From Betaproteobacteria bacterium (GTDB lineage Bacteria; Pseudomonadota; Gammaproteobacteria; Burkholderiales; Rhodocyclaceae): a stretch of DNA of 54,967 bases. How positions within the stretch are numbered: position 1 is the stretch's first letter; each line of letters starts with the position of its first letter. This document shows positions 45,301 through 54,262 of this stretch, piece after piece. Position numbers and translations under genes: made by a program. The notes under the pieces were generated by a model, which was not told where the DNA came from, did not search any database, and worked only from the letters and a program-made list of their open reading frames with translations. The stretch lies in assembly GCA_009777925.1 (NCBI GenBank), contig WRKX01000004.1, forward strand, positions 1 to 54,967, written 5' to 3'.

Positions 45301-45864
45301 TTCAATGTATTTCTGGATATGCTGAATCGCGCGGTTGCTGTCTTTAAGGCGGGCGGGGATGTAAGCGCCGATGATCTGACCGCGCCGCTTGGCCTGTCCG
45401 GTGAAATTCACCTTTCCGTACCGGCGCTGTTGCCGGACGCTTATTGTCCTGACGTGGAGGAACGTCTGAATCTTTATAAACGGCTGGCTAACTGCGAGCG
45501 GGACGATGAAATTGACGCGATGCAGGAGGAGTTGATAGACCGCTTCGGCGCATTGCCCTTGCAGAGTTGCTCCCTTATTGCGACGCATCGCTTACGTCTT
45601 TTCATTCGTCCTTTTGGGGTGAAAAAACTGGAGGCTGCCGATGATCGCATTCTGGTTTCCTTTAATCCTGATTTTTCGAGTGATTCAGTTTTGGATCCAG
45701 CCAGGATTATCGCGCTCGTGCAAAAAGACAGGCGTTATCGCTTCGCGGGGCAGGACAGAATCGCGCTGGACGGGCATTATCCGACGCTGGAAGAAAAAGT
45801 CGCAGCCATTCAGGAAATGTTCGCCGCTTTTACAGCGGGAATGAGTAGCAATTCGCGCAAATAA
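42394..45864 (+). CDS. mfd: Transcription-repair coupling factor
   Basis: An ATP-driven translocase that removes RNA polymerase stalled at DNA lesions and recruits UvrA. Its 1,156 residues are full length. The N-terminal UvrB-like module ends at about 330. The polymerase-interaction domain lies around VVHESHGVGRYMGL. The helicase has GDVGFGKTE (Walker A), VIDEEHRFG (DEEH) and RGRVGRSHHQAYAYLL. The C-terminal TRCF domain closes it. Starts at 42394 or 42397 (ATGATG). There is no ribosome binding site, since the cassette array ends 9 bases upstream. An open frame back to 42100 overlaps the GNAT gene and is not real. Confidence 0.96.
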   Translation: MMNAQTLSLLSLAPPPLPGRKVEWQVAGGSADALLLADIARQRAESPGILTVVTANALDARRLQEEIAWFFPASRPHLLPDWETLPYDSFSPHQDLISERLATLWAMLRGECRVLLVAATTAIARFLPPSFLAAYAFSFARGEKFDNERFINQLTLAGYARVTQVAAPGEFAVRGSLIDLYPMGEKSPFRIDLFDDEIESIRLFDVESQRTLCPVEAVRLLPAREFPLDEQGRATFRRKFRACFEGDPGKSRVYKDVSAGIASAGVEYFLPLFFDETATLFDYLPSGSVLATHGDVAGALEAFRQDTRTRYDMLRGDSVTHGTRLLPPEALFLSSEEFFTRVKERGRAEIIRSFMPDALPVAVNRRSENPLAALQGFLASFPGRVLVVAESAGRRETMAQFFAGYGLSLPVVDDFATFLGGEEKAALAIAPLQAGLRLDDKLSLISENELYADRPNTRFKSRQKSRLDNWLRDLAELKVGAPVVHESHGVGRYMGLARMDTAEGQVEFLEIHYAGDAKLFVPVAQLQVVARYSGADPEHAPLHILGSGQWEKAKRKAAIQARDAAAELLALYARRAARKGYAFDFGAADIEAFAAGFGFEETLDQQEAIDAVLADMRSDKPMDRLVCGDVGFGKTEVALRAAFAAVEDGRQVAILCPTTLLCEQHFRTFTDRFADWPVRIAELSRFRSKKESAETLCDLAEGKIDIVLGTHKLLGREVKFARLGLVVIDEEHRFGVRQKERLKALRAEVDVLTLTATPIPRTLAMSLEGLRDFSVIATAPNKRLAIRTFVSPSSGGLIREAVLRELKRGGQVYFLHNEVATIEAMRNRIADLVPEATIAVGHGQMPERELERVMRDFMGQRINLLLSTTIIETGIDNPHANTILINRADKFGLAQLHQLRGRVGRSHHQAYAYLLVEEGMTKQARQRLEAIQAMEELGSGFYLAMHDLEIRGAGEVLGENQAGEMQEVGFNVFLDMLNRAVAVFKAGGDVSADDLTAPLGLSGEIHLSVPALLPDAYCPDVEERLNLYKRLANCERDDEIDAMQEELIDRFGALPLQSCSLIATHRLRLFIRPFGVKKLEAADDRILVSFNPDFSSDSVLDPARIIALVQKDRRYRFAGQDRIALDGHYPTLEEKVAAIQEMFAAFTAGMSSNSRK

Positions 45865-46293
45865 GGCGATGGCTGGAGCGGTTGCGGCTCAAGTTCGTAC
45901 AGCGTCATTGCGAGCGCAGCGAAATAATCCAGCCGTAAATCTCTGGATTGCGTCAAAGCTGGCGCTCCCAGCGTTCGCTGAAGCATCATTTTCCCAACAG
46001 TCTCTTTATATGCGCGAATCAATATAGTGGTGAGCGCAAATAAAAGGACATCCGTTCAGCAACGAAAGGAGCCTGCATAAGCTGGGATGAAGCGAAGCGC
46101 AATCCCGGCATTTTGACGCTTGAAGCCAGGATTCCATTTTGCCTGCTGGATTCCATTCGATGTGACAGAAATGGGCTGCAACATCTGCGTGTGTTATTGC
46201 CATGCTGTTAGGGTAAAGACTTTTTCCGCTATGCCGCATAGCGGCGGAAAACGTTACAATCATCAACCATGCCTTGCGGTTCTCGCAGCCTAT
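45865..46293. other. Intergenic region with repeat fragments, mfd to pgsA
   Basis: No gene is seen in these 429 bases. It holds GTCATTGCGAGCGCAGCGAAATAATCC (45904-45930), a type of dispersed repeat common in proteobacteria, and an IS630-end-like TATAGTGGTGAGCGCAAATA at 46023. A strong hairpin, CCGCTATGCCGCATAGCGG, lies at 46229-46247, shortly before pgsA, and may terminate or attenuate. Confidence 0.55.
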
Positions 46294-46884
46294 ATGCCTT
46301 TCAATCTGCCAATTTTTCTTACCTGGTTGCGCGTTGCCGCCATTCCTTTTCTGGTTACGCTCTATTATCTGCCGCCCGGCTGGTTGTACAGCGTCGAGCG
46401 CGATAGTTTGGCCGCGCTGGTCTTTGTTGTCGCCAGCCTGACCGACTGGGCGGATGGTTATTTGGCGCGACGCCTCAATCAAACTTCGGCATTCGGCGCT
46501 TTTCTTGATCCGGTGGCGGACAAACTGATCGTTGCCGCCGCGCTTATCGTTCTGGTAGATCAGGGACGCGCCGACGCCATAGCGGCAATGATTATCATCG
46601 GGCGGGAAATTACTATTTCCGCCCTGCGCGAGTGGATGGCCAAGATAGGAGCGGCGCGTAACGTAGCTGTTTCCATGCTGGGCAAGATCAAGACCGCCGC
46701 GCAAATGGTGGCAATCCCCTTATTGCTTTATCATGCGCCGCTTCCGTTTGCGCCGCCGGGATGGGAAACGCCGCTCATTGGTAGTTGCCTGCTTTGGTTT
46801 GCCGCGCTTATGACCCTCTGGTCAATGGGATATTACTTGTATAAAGCCTTGCCGGACATTTCAACGCGAGAGGAAAAAAAATGA
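46294..46884 (+). CDS. pgsA: CDP-diacylglycerol-glycerol-3-phosphate 3-phosphatidyltransferase
   Basis: First committed step to phosphatidylglycerol, at the inner membrane. From the ATG at 46294 ([19 protein letters not shown], 196 residues) it has about five spans and the full CDP-alcohol motif [10 protein letters not shown]...[10 protein letters not shown]. The frame is open 174 bases further upstream, but that part is repeat sequence. It overlaps rpiA by four bases. Confidence 0.95.
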   Translation: MPFNLPIFLTWLRVAAIPFLVTLYYLPPGWLYSVERDSLAALVFVVASLTDWADGYLARRLNQTSAFGAFLDPVADKLIVAAALIVLVDQGRADAIAAMIIIGREITISALREWMAKIGAARNVAVSMLGKIKTAAQMVAIPLLLYHAPLPFAPPGWETPLIGSCLLWFAALMTLWSMGYYLYKALPDISTREEKK

Positions 46885-47573
46885 GTCAGGAGCGGCAAAA
46901 ACAGGCGGCGGCAGAAGCTGCGGTGGATTATGTGGCTGCGCATCTGGAAGCGGGCGCGGCGCTGGGCGTAGGCACCGGCTCGACCGTTAACTTTTTTATT
47001 GACGCGCTGTCCCCGCTAAAAGAACAGTTAGGAGGCGCTATCGCCAGTTCGGAAGCGACCCGGCAACGTCTCGCTAAACTCGGCATCCCGCTTCTGGATT
47101 TGAATGACATTGATCGTCTCGCCATTTACGTGGACGGCGCGGATGAAATTGACCATGACTTTGCGATGATAAAAGGCGGGGGCGGGGCATTGACCCGGGA
47201 AAAGATCATTGCCGCCGCCGCTGATGTCTTCGTTTGCATTGCGGACGCCGGTAAACGGGTTGATCGTTTGGGAAACTTTCCTTTGCCGGTTGAGGTCATT
47301 CCGCTGGCAAAACGGTTGGTCGCCGGGCAATTGACTGCGCTGGGTGGCAGACCGCTTCTGCGCGAGGGTTTTGTGACGGACAACGGTAATTTAATTCTGG
47401 ATGTCGCTGGTCTGAGCATCCATGATCCACAGGCGCTGGAGGCAACCATCAACCAGATAACGGGTGTGGTCTGTAACGGGCTGTTTGCGGCGCGTGGCGC
47501 GGATATCCTGCTTTTGGGCACGGAAAATGGCGTGCTGACCTGTGCGCCTCCTGCCGCTACACTGCGCCGATGA
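46881..47573 (+). CDS. rpiA: Ribose-5-phosphate isomerase A
   Basis: Interconverts ribose 5-phosphate and ribulose 5-phosphate. The 230-residue protein has [17 protein letters not shown] (phosphate loop), [26 protein letters not shown] (active site) and [15 protein letters not shown]. It starts inside pgsA (ATGA). Confidence 0.96.
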   Translation: MSQERQKQAAAEAAVDYVAAHLEAGAALGVGTGSTVNFFIDALSPLKEQLGGAIASSEATRQRLAKLGIPLLDLNDIDRLAIYVDGADEIDHDFAMIKGGGGALTREKIIAAAADVFVCIADAGKRVDRLGNFPLPVEVIPLAKRLVAGQLTALGGRPLLREGFVTDNGNLILDVAGLSIHDPQALEATINQITGVVCNGLFAARGADILLLGTENGVLTCAPPAATLRR

Positions 47574-47868
47574 ACGCGCCAGTTTCTTGTTTTCCCGCGT
47601 CGCCCGCGCAAGTTTCTTTTTCAGGGATGGCTTTTCCTGATACTCTTGTGCGTATGTTGTCTGCCGGTGACGGTAATGATGTATTTTTGCCTGGGCTGCC
47701 AGATGCGCCTTGACCATGCGTATCGCGCAAGCTCCGCCATTTATGGCGGGGTGAGCGAGACAGTCGATTATGGAGCCGAAGGCTCCCCTGATTTATGGCG
47801 AGGAAGCTCCAACCTTCAGGTTGGGGTGACTCACTACTCTTTTCCTTTTCCTGCTAACGTTTTCGAAC
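47574..47868. repeat. Intergenic region with two palindromic units
   Basis: CCGCCATTTATGGCGG (47734-47749) is a perfect stem with TTTA loop and is followed by GGGGTGAGC. A second unit has GGAGCC-GAA-GGCTCC, and CCAACC-TTCA-GGTTGG is at about 47811-47826. No gene is seen between rpiA and nadD; a short open frame here is made of repeats. Confidence 0.6.
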
Positions 47869-48561
47869 ATGCCTGAATCTCTATTGACTCCGATTGGCTT
47901 ATTTGGCGGTATCTTCGATCCTGTGCATCACGGGCATTTGCGTCTGGCGGAAGAAGCGCGGGAAACCCTGGGGTTATCCAAAGTGCGCTGGTTGCCGGCA
48001 GGATTGCCTACGCATCGGGAAAAGCCGCGGGCAGCCAGTCAGCATCGCCTGGCAATGCTGGCGCGCGCGTTGGCGGGCAACGCAACTTTTGAGCTGGATG
48101 ACGCGCTGGCCGCAGATGAAATGCCTGCTTATACAATTGACGCGCTTGCCCATGTCCGCCGCAACGAAAAGAACGGACAGCCGCTGGTCTGGCTGATGGG
48201 CGCGGATGCCTTTGCGCATTTTCATACCTGGCGGCGCTGGCAGGAAATTGCGGAGCAATGCCATATTGCGGTACTGACGCGACCAAGGGAGGGGAATGGC
48301 TGGGAAAAACGCTGGCCGGAAATATTGCGTCGCTTTGTGCTGGAAAGACAGGCCAATCACCGGGAAGCCTTGACGGAAGAGGCGGGAGGCAGGATTATTT
48401 TCGTATCCATGCCGGCGCTCGACATTTCTTCTTCCGATATTCGCGCCCGCCTGTCTGCCGGGGCGAGCGTCCGTTATCTGTTGCCGGAATCTGTCAGTGA
48501 ATACATTGCGTGTCATAATCTGTACACTTCTGCTCATCATTCCCAATCACCAGAATTTTGA
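47869..48561 (+). CDS. nadD: Nicotinate-nucleotide adenylyltransferase
   Basis: Adenylates nicotinate mononucleotide in NAD synthesis. The 230-residue protein shows GLFGGIFDPVHHGHLRLAEEA (about 10-30), with the nucleotidyltransferase HxGH motif, and the C-terminal SSSDIRARLSAG. It is first of nadD-rsfS-rlmH-maf. Confidence 0.95.
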   Translation: MPESLLTPIGLFGGIFDPVHHGHLRLAEEARETLGLSKVRWLPAGLPTHREKPRAASQHRLAMLARALAGNATFELDDALAADEMPAYTIDALAHVRRNEKNGQPLVWLMGADAFAHFHTWRRWQEIAEQCHIAVLTRPREGNGWEKRWPEILRRFVLERQANHREALTEEAGGRIIFVSMPALDISSSDIRARLSAGASVRYLLPESVSEYIACHNLYTSAHHSQSPEF

Positions 48562-48563
48562 AC

Positions 48564-48929
48564 ATGGAATTACGCAAACTGCAAAAAATAGTCATCGCCG
48601 CTCTGGAGGATGTTAAGGGGCGGGAAATCGAAGTGCTCGACACAGCCCATCTTACACCTTTGTTTGAGCGGATCGTGATAGCCTGCGGCGACTCCAATCG
48701 GCAGGTACGCGCATTGGCGAGAAATGTCGCGGACAAGGTGCGCGAGGCGGGCGGGGAAGTGTTGTCCATAGAAGGCGAGGAGAACGGCGAATGGGTGTTG
48801 CTTGATCTGGGCGATTTGGTGGTGCATGTAATGCAACCGGAAGCGCGGCGTTATTACAATCTGGAAGAGCTTTGGCGCGACGCGCCCGCCTCAGGCGATC
48901 TTTTGATCCGTCGTCAATCCGCGTCATGA
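48564..48929 (+). CDS. rsfS: Ribosomal silencing factor RsfS
   Basis: Binds L14 of the large subunit and blocks subunit joining under starvation. The 121-residue protein from the ATG at 48564 has LEDVKGREIEVLDT, FERIVIACGDSNRQVRALARNV and GEWVLLDLGDLVVHVMQPEARRYYNLEELW. It starts 2 bases after nadD and overlaps rlmH by ATGA. Confidence 0.95.
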   Translation: MELRKLQKIVIAALEDVKGREIEVLDTAHLTPLFERIVIACGDSNRQVRALARNVADKVREAGGEVLSIEGEENGEWVLLDLGDLVVHVMQPEARRYYNLEELWRDAPASGDLLIRRQSAS

Positions 48930-49402
48930 AATTACTGCTTCTGGCAGTTGGACATAAACAACCGGAATGGATTGATATGGCCTGTCAGGAGTATCTGAAG
49001 CGCCTGCCCAGAGAAATCAACGTTCAGGTTTGTGAGGTCAAGCCGGAACCAAGGGAAGGCAAGGCGCGGGAACAATTGCTCGCGGCGGAAGGCATACGTT
49101 TAAGGCAAAGCCTGAAATCTTTTCCTAGGGCGCGTCTTGTGGCGCTGGACGAAAAAGGCGAGGATTTGACGACGCGGCAATTTGCGGGGCGTTTGCGGGA
49201 CTGGCTGGCTTCAGGCGAAAACGTGGCGTTTCTGATTGGCGGCGCGGACGGCCTGGAAGCTGAATTGAAGGCGGGGGCGCGGGATATTCTTCGTCTTTCC
49301 AGCCTCACCCTGCCGCACGGCCTGGCGCGAGTATTGCTTTGTGAGCAACTGTACCGGGCGAGCAGCCTGTTATCTGGACACCCCTACCACCGGGAAGGAT
49401 GA
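48926..49402 (+). CDS. rlmH: 23S rRNA pseudouridine-1915 N3-methyltransferase
   Basis: A SPOUT methyltransferase acting on pseudouridine 1915 in 23S rRNA helix 69. From the ATG at 48926 (MKLLLLAVGHKQPEWI, 158 residues) it has VALDEKGEDLTTRQFAGRL, NVAFLIGGADGLE and LPHGLARVLLCEQLYRA. The last motif is the SAM knot. Overlaps on both sides indicate cotranscription. Confidence 0.96.
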   Translation: MKLLLLAVGHKQPEWIDMACQEYLKRLPREINVQVCEVKPEPREGKAREQLLAAEGIRLRQSLKSFPRARLVALDEKGEDLTTRQFAGRLRDWLASGENVAFLIGGADGLEAELKAGARDILRLSSLTLPHGLARVLLCEQLYRASSLLSGHPYHREG

Positions 49403-50034
49403 CTGTCATGTCTCAATCAAATTCTGGGTTCAAGCGGATTTATCTTGCCTCTCGCAGTCCCCGGCGAAGAGAGTTGCTGACAAGGGCTGGCGTTTGCTTT
49501 AACGTACTCTTGTTCCGCATTCCGCCGCGAACTGACCCGGAAACTGAAGAATCGCCAATTGTTGCCGAAACAGCGGCGGATTATGTTATGCGACTGGCAG
49601 GCGCCAAGGCGGCGCACGGGCTGCGTCTTCTGGAAAAGCGCAAACTCCCGCAATTTCCTGTGCTTTCGGCGGATACCGCCCTGGAAGTGGAGGGTGAGAT
49701 CATTGGCAAGCCAACCAATGTCGCCGATGCGCACACTATTTTGCAGCGTTTGTCCGGGACTGCGCACCGGGTGTTGACAGGAGTTTCCATCGCTACGCGC
49801 GCGCGGCAGGAGACAATTCTGGACGTTTCCGAGGTATTTTTTCGCAAGCTGTCAATGCAGGAAATCCGCCGTTATGTGGATAGCGGCGAAGCGATGGACA
49901 AGGCGGGCGCTTATGGCATTCAGGGAAGCGCCGGGCTTTTTATCGAGCGCATTGAAGGCAGCGATACCGGCATCATGGGCCTGCCCCTGTGCGCGACTGG
50001 AGAATTATTGAAAGCCTTTGGTTATATCTGGTGA
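49399..50034 (+). CDS. maf: Maf-family nucleoside triphosphate pyrophosphatase
   Basis: Hydrolyses non-canonical or selected nucleoside triphosphates (family role: dTTP, UTP or modified bases). Its 211 residues carry YLASRSPRRRELLTRAG, the catalytic Asp in SADTALEVEGEIIGKP and DKAGAYGIQGSAGLFIERIEGS. It starts by ATGA overlap with rlmH; ATG at 49408 is an alternative. Last of the nadD run. Confidence 0.93.
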   Translation: MTVMSQSNSGFKRIYLASRSPRRRELLTRAGVCFNVLLFRIPPRTDPETEESPIVAETAADYVMRLAGAKAAHGLRLLEKRKLPQFPVLSADTALEVEGEIIGKPTNVADAHTILQRLSGTAHRVLTGVSIATRARQETILDVSEVFFRKLSMQEIRRYVDSGEAMDKAGAYGIQGSAGLFIERIEGSDTGIMGLPLCATGELLKAFGYIW

Positions 50035-50118
50035 GCCGTTGATAAGACTTGTCGCGTAATCAGGCAATTTGTCTGTTTTCAGTTAGATTCATGTTCAACA
50101 AAAGGAGAGAGGTGTTAA

Positions 50119-50475
50119 GTGTCAATTCGAAAATTAGCTCTGATTGTAATTGCCGTGCCTCTCTTGTTCATGTCCTACGGCCTCTATAAACGCGAAAACA
50201 ATCCTTATAATACAAACCTGCCGTATAACGGAACCACCAACAGATTTGAGATAGAGCGGCCCCGCATTCAGAAACAACTCGCCAAGCTTCCTGCGGAGGA
50301 GCGCGCGCTTGTCGAAGCCTATGCGAAACGGAATCCTCGGAATGCTGTTATATACCCTATGCCATTCAGAGAGGCGATCAAGTTGCAGCGCGCCTGGAAC
50401 GCGGAACTGGCAGCCAGCGAAGCGCGCGCAGCAGCGCGGCAGATTGAGGTGAGCGTTGCGCCCCCCAACCATTAA
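50119..50475 (+). CDS. Small membrane-anchored hypothetical protein
   Basis: A 118-residue protein with GTG start at 50119 and GGAG about 12 bases upstream. Residues 5-22 are hydrophobic (a single N-terminal span or uncleaved signal), and the rest is polar and probably periplasmic, with a short helical part (QKQLAKLPAEERALVEAYAKRN) and an alanine-rich end. I do not recognise a family. It is followed by a spacer that contains GCGTAGGCGGGAA, a repeat also near 54440. Confidence 0.6.
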   Translation: MSIRKLALIVIAVPLLFMSYGLYKRENNPYNTNLPYNGTTNRFEIERPRIQKQLAKLPAEERALVEAYAKRNPRNAVIYPMPFREAIKLQRAWNAELAASEARAAARQIEVSVAPPNH

Positions 50476-50608
50476 CGATAGCCGCTCATTTTTTCACAGA
50501 CTCTCATTCCAGCGTAGGCGGGAAATATCGAATAAATGTGCTTGCCAGTCCGCATAATCTGGAATACGCTCACTGGCTGTATAAGCTGACAAATCAGGAA
50601 GGATTGTT

Positions 50609-50671
50609 ATGTGGGAATGGCTCGTTGTCATAGCGATTGCTGTAGGGGGGATATTTCTTCTTTTCCTCTGA
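50609..50671 (+). CDS. Possible 20-residue single-span membrane peptide
   Basis: ATG at 50609, TGA at 50669-50671, encoding MWEWLVVIAIAVGGIFLLFL, which is one transmembrane helix and nothing else. A good ribosome binding site (AGGAAGGA, 50596-50603) lies 5 bases upstream. It stands between two unknown genes. Tiny membrane peptides of this form exist in many bacteria, but expression here is not shown. Confidence 0.45.
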   Translation: MWEWLVVIAIAVGGIFLLFL

Positions 50672-50690
50672 ATCCAGAAAATCGCCCAAT

Positions 50691-51419
50691 ATGGATGAGA
50701 CTGCCGAGACGCTGACCGTGGTAAAGGGCGATACGAAAGTTGTTTACAACAAAAAGCAACCTTTGCAGGAAAGCTACATGGTTTTTGGTGTTGGGTCTTC
50801 TTCAGGAAATGATTTCATGAGGGATGGATTTATAGCAGGTATTCCCTGGAAAACAGCACAATCATTGCTTCGACAATACCCTGATTTGACTAAATATAAC
50901 AGCCGAGGTAGCGCGGCGGCAAAAAATGCAATGCAATCGCTTTATACAGTGAACGATTCAGATGAAGTGGGGCGCATTCTGAAAGAGGCCAGGAAGCGGT
51001 TTGACGAAGTGCTCCGCGTAAACGGTACGCGTTTTTGCCTGAAAGTAAGAGGTCTTGAATTGGCGTTTAAGGATGTTTATTACAAAGATGTACGCATGTG
51101 TCCAATGAAACAACGAGGGCGCGATAAATTGCGCCCCTACCCGCATTGTCCGCAATTCAATATGGTTTGGGCGAGTTCCGGGGCAGGAATGCCTGCCCCG
51201 GTTGTGTTTACCCGCAGCTTCCTACCGCGCCGCAGGCGGTGCAAAAATCGCAGCCGTCTTTGCGGATCATCGTGTGATTGCCGCATTCGGAACAAAGTTT
51301 GCCCAGAGTCGGCAATACCTTGTTGCTCACGGTGTCTTCCGGGGCTTCGAGAATGCCCATTTGCTGCCGGGGAAAGCCGTCTTCGTCCAGAATGTCCAGC
51401 ATGGCGTAACGATGGATGA
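50691..51419 (+). CDS. Hypothetical protein with a probably aberrant C-terminus
   Basis: The first ~143 codons (to about 51110) look like a real protein with mixed composition ([54 protein letters not shown]). I do not recognise a family. After that the frame runs through a palindromic repeat (51115-51142) and then antisense through the end of nrdJ, producing a cysteine/arginine-rich tail that is most likely not native. The repeat has probably cut off the original 3' end. There is no strong ribosome binding site. Confidence 0.4.
   Translation: MDETAETLTVVKGDTKVVYNKKQPLQESYMVFGVGSSSGNDFMRDGFIAGIPWKTAQSLLRQYPDLTKYNSRGSAAAKNAMQSLYTVNDSDEVGRILKEARKRFDEVLRVNGTRFCLKVRGLELAFKDVYYKDVRMCPMKQRGRDKLRPYPHCPQFNMVWASSGAGMPAPVVFTRSFLPRRRRCKNRSRLCGSSCDCRIRNKVCPESAIPCCSRCLPGLRECPFAAGESRLRPECPAWRNDG
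51115..51142. repeat. GC-rich palindrome, relative of 226-255
   Basis: GAGGGCGCGATAAATTGCGCCCCTACC is a partially broken inverted copy of the GTAGGGGCGCGATTTATC unit. A second palindrome, GGGGCAGGAATGCCTGCCCC, follows at about 51180-51199, just before the nrdJ stop codon. Neither has a T-run, so they are not clear terminators. Confidence 0.6.
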
Positions 51420-54105
51420 TGAGACGGGCGATATAGGCAACCGTGGAAGGAAAGGTTTTTTGTTTTTTTGAGCCGGGGATGGCGGCCATGAAATCGCCCA
51501 GAGGTTCCGGGTAGTCAAGCAGTTTCCGCAATTTCATGCCGATCCAGGCCGGGTCCATGACCCGCATGTCAAGGGAAAGAAGTTTGCAAAGTCCGTCCAG
51601 GGCGCGGGGATAATGACCGGAAAGCCACATGGAATAGGGGCGGGTAACGCCGTCCGGCATGGTGATTTCTTTCAACCCCAGCACAAAATCCTCGCCGGTT
51701 GAAGGGTTGGTGATGTCGACCGTCCAGGAAAGCGTGCCGCCTGTGCCGGTTTTGGGTTCTTTGGCGGAGAACAGCGCATCAAGCACAGGGGTTGGGCCTT
51801 CATGTCGAAACGCGCCCAGTTGTTCGCAACGCCAGCGGATGATTTGCGCCATCGCTGAAACCACGGAAGGAACCCGTTTTTTCTCGCCATGCGGCGGCAT
51901 GGGCATTTCAAAGGAATCGCCGGGAGTTTTGGCAAGAGCTTCCAGCTTCATCTCCAGCCAGCCCCGGTCATTGGCGCGCATGTCCATGGAGAGCGTCTTG
52001 GCGACCGCGCCCAACCCGCGCGGTTCGGCGGGACCATGCGCCCAGACTTCAAAGGGCCATGCGTGGCCTTCAGGCTCGACATGCCCGACGAAGAGGGCGA
52101 ATTTGCCAATTGGGGAATCCAGCATGTAGGTCCAGCAGAGGTTGCCTTCCGGCAGATTCGGGCGTCCCGGCCAGCGGAGCGACGCCAATACCGGCGCGGG
52201 CAAATGTTTGATGGAAAGGCGCCGGTTGGCGTCGTGGACGAAATCCTGCGGCGCCTTGGCGCTGTCCGCCTCGGTTTTGGCAGGCTCTACCGAGAGAATC
52301 GGAGAGAGAATGCTGTTGGGGCGATAGGTCGCAAGGCCCTTCAGGCCGGATTTCCAGGCGTCCATGTACAAGTCCTGAAAATTGGCGTAGGGATAATCGG
52401 CAGGAACATTGACCGTCTTGGAAATGGAAGTGTCAATATAGGGCGCGACGGCGGCAACCATGTCCTTGTGCGCGGCGGCGGAAATTTCCAGGGCGGTGAC
52501 GAAATAATCGGGTAGTTTGGCGACATCGCCGCCCAGATGACGATAAAGCCGCCAGGCATAATCTTCGACCGGACATTCCTTGATCGTGCCGTCGGGCATC
52601 CGTTTCTTGCGGGTGTACGTCCAGGAGAAGGGCGGCTCGATACCGTTGGAAGCATTGTCGGCAAAGGCAAGCGAAATGGTGCCGGTGGGCGCGATGGAAA
52701 GCAGATGGGAATTTCTAAGGCCGTGCTCGCGGATTTTTGCCTTGATTTCCGAAGGCAGGCGGGAGGCGAAATTGCCGCCGGAAAGATATAGTTCGGCATT
52801 AAAAAGCGGGAAAGAGCCGCGTTCTCTTGCCAATTCAACCGAGGCTATGTAAGCGGTATCGCGCATAAATTCGCTGATACGGGCGGCCATGCCTCGCGCT
52901 TCCGGGTGGTCGTAGCGCAGGCGCAACATGGCGAGCGCGTCGCCCAGGCCGGTGAACCCCAGACCGATTCTCCGCTTGTTGGCGGCTTCCTGTTGTTGCT
53001 GGGCGAGGGGCCAGTGGGTTGCGTCCAGCACATTGTCCAGCATTCGGGTGGAGACCCGCACGACTTCGGCAAAGGCGTCAAAATCGAAAGCGGCCTGTTC
53101 GGAAAACGGGTGATCCACGAACAGGGTCAGATTGATCGAGCCCAGGCAGCAGCAGCCATAGGGCGGCAGGGGTTGCTCGGCGCAGGGGTTGGTAGCTTCG
53201 ATGACTTCGCAGTAATTGAGGTTGTTGTCCCGATTCATGCGGTCGAGAAAAAGAATGCCCGGTTCGGCGTGGTCGTAGGTGGATTTCATCACCTGATCCC
53301 ACAAATCCCGCGCCCGTGTCTTGCGATAGACCCACAGGCCGTCCTCGCGCAGATACGCGCCGTCGCCTTTCATATCGGCATTGGGTTCGGCGCGATGGAT
53401 CAATTCCACGATGCCGTCGTTTTCTACCGCCTGCATGAATTCATCGGTCACACCGATGGAGATGTTGAAGTTTTTGAGGTCGCCCTGATCCTTGGCGTGG
53501 ATGAAATCCTCAATGTCGGGATGGTCGCAGCGCAACACGCCCATTTGCGCCCCCCTGCGCGCTCCTGCCGATTCCACCGTTTCGCATGAACGATCAAATA
53601 CGCGCATATAAGAGACCGGGCCGGAGGCGCGTGACTGGGTTCCTTTTACCCGCGCGCCGACGGGGCGGATGTTGGAAAAGTCATAACCCACGCCGCCGCC
53701 TCGTCGCATGGTTTCGGCGGCCTGTGCCAGCGCGGTGTAGATGCCGGGGCGTCCGTCGGTCATCTCGACGATGGAGTCGCCCACCGGCTGCACGAAACAG
53801 TTGATGAGCGTCGCCTGCAAATCCGTGCCTGCCGCCGAGTTGACGCGCCCGGCAGGGATGAAGCCGTTTTCCTGCGCCCAGAGAAAACGCGCTTCCCAAT
53901 GCGCCCGTTCCTTTTCCGTTGCCTCTTTTTCCGCCAGGGCATGGGCAACCCGCCAACGCACGTCGCGCGTGTTGATTTCCTTGCCTTTGGCGTATTTTTC
54001 GATCAGCACTTCGCCGGAGATTTCCTGTTCAGTCAATGGCAAAAATTCGGGAACTGCGGGAATTTCAGCCAGAGAAAGCTGTTCGGTATCATGCTCCTGT
54101 GCCAT
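51208..54105 (-). CDS. nrdJ: Adenosylcobalamin-dependent (class II) ribonucleotide reductase
   Basis: Reduces ribonucleotides to deoxyribonucleotides with coenzyme B12, independent of oxygen. The 965-residue protein has [10 protein letters not shown] with a redox cysteine, [35 protein letters not shown], the active site [14 protein letters not shown] and the PTGTISLAF segment. The C-terminal ~350 residues form the extension typical of long NrdJ, ending in a cysteine cluster ([22 protein letters not shown]) suited to thiol exchange or zinc. The ATG at 54105 follows AGGAG by about 8 bases. NrdR-like boxes lie upstream. Confidence 0.95.
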   Translation of the reverse strand: MAQEHDTEQLSLAEIPAVPEFLPLTEQEISGEVLIEKYAKGKEINTRDVRWRVAHALAEKEATEKERAHWEARFLWAQENGFIPAGRVNSAAGTDLQATLINCFVQPVGDSIVEMTDGRPGIYTALAQAAETMRRGGGVGYDFSNIRPVGARVKGTQSRASGPVSYMRVFDRSCETVESAGARRGAQMGVLRCDHPDIEDFIHAKDQGDLKNFNISIGVTDEFMQAVENDGIVELIHRAEPNADMKGDGAYLREDGLWVYRKTRARDLWDQVMKSTYDHAEPGILFLDRMNRDNNLNYCEVIEATNPCAEQPLPPYGCCCLGSINLTLFVDHPFSEQAAFDFDAFAEVVRVSTRMLDNVLDATHWPLAQQQQEAANKRRIGLGFTGLGDALAMLRLRYDHPEARGMAARISEFMRDTAYIASVELARERGSFPLFNAELYLSGGNFASRLPSEIKAKIREHGLRNSHLLSIAPTGTISLAFADNASNGIEPPFSWTYTRKKRMPDGTIKECPVEDYAWRLYRHLGGDVAKLPDYFVTALEISAAAHKDMVAAVAPYIDTSISKTVNVPADYPYANFQDLYMDAWKSGLKGLATYRPNSILSPILSVEPAKTEADSAKAPQDFVHDANRRLSIKHLPAPVLASLRWPGRPNLPEGNLCWTYMLDSPIGKFALFVGHVEPEGHAWPFEVWAHGPAEPRGLGAVAKTLSMDMRANDRGWLEMKLEALAKTPGDSFEMPMPPHGEKKRVPSVVSAMAQIIRWRCEQLGAFRHEGPTPVLDALFSAKEPKTGTGGTLSWTVDITNPSTGEDFVLGLKEITMPDGVTRPYSMWLSGHYPRALDGLCKLLSLDMRVMDPAWIGMKLRKLLDYPEPLGDFMAAIPGSKKQKTFPSTVAYIARLIIHRYAMLDILDEDGFPRQQMGILEAPEDTVSNKVLPTLGKLCSECGNHTMIRKDGCDFCTACGAVGSCG

Positions 54106-54216
54106 TTCATGTCTCCTGATGTGTTTTGTGGATTGTGGGCTGTCGTTTCAGCGCGGCGCAAGACAGACGCGCAACGTGAAAACTAATGCCGGAAAATTCA
54201 TCATGAGGGCGTAAGC

Positions 54217-54262
54217 TACTATATATAGTACCTGTTTGCCAAGACTTGACTATATACGGTAT
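54217..54262 (-). promoter_or_regulatory. Two NrdR-box-like sites upstream of nrdJ
   Basis: TACTATATATAGTA (54217-54230) is a perfect palindrome. ACTATATACGGT (54249-54260) is a weaker copy. Their centres are 31 bases apart, about three helical turns, the arrangement known for NrdR repressor boxes in front of ribonucleotide reductase genes. They lie about 110-155 bases before the nrdJ start. NrdR itself is not in the window. Confidence 0.75.
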
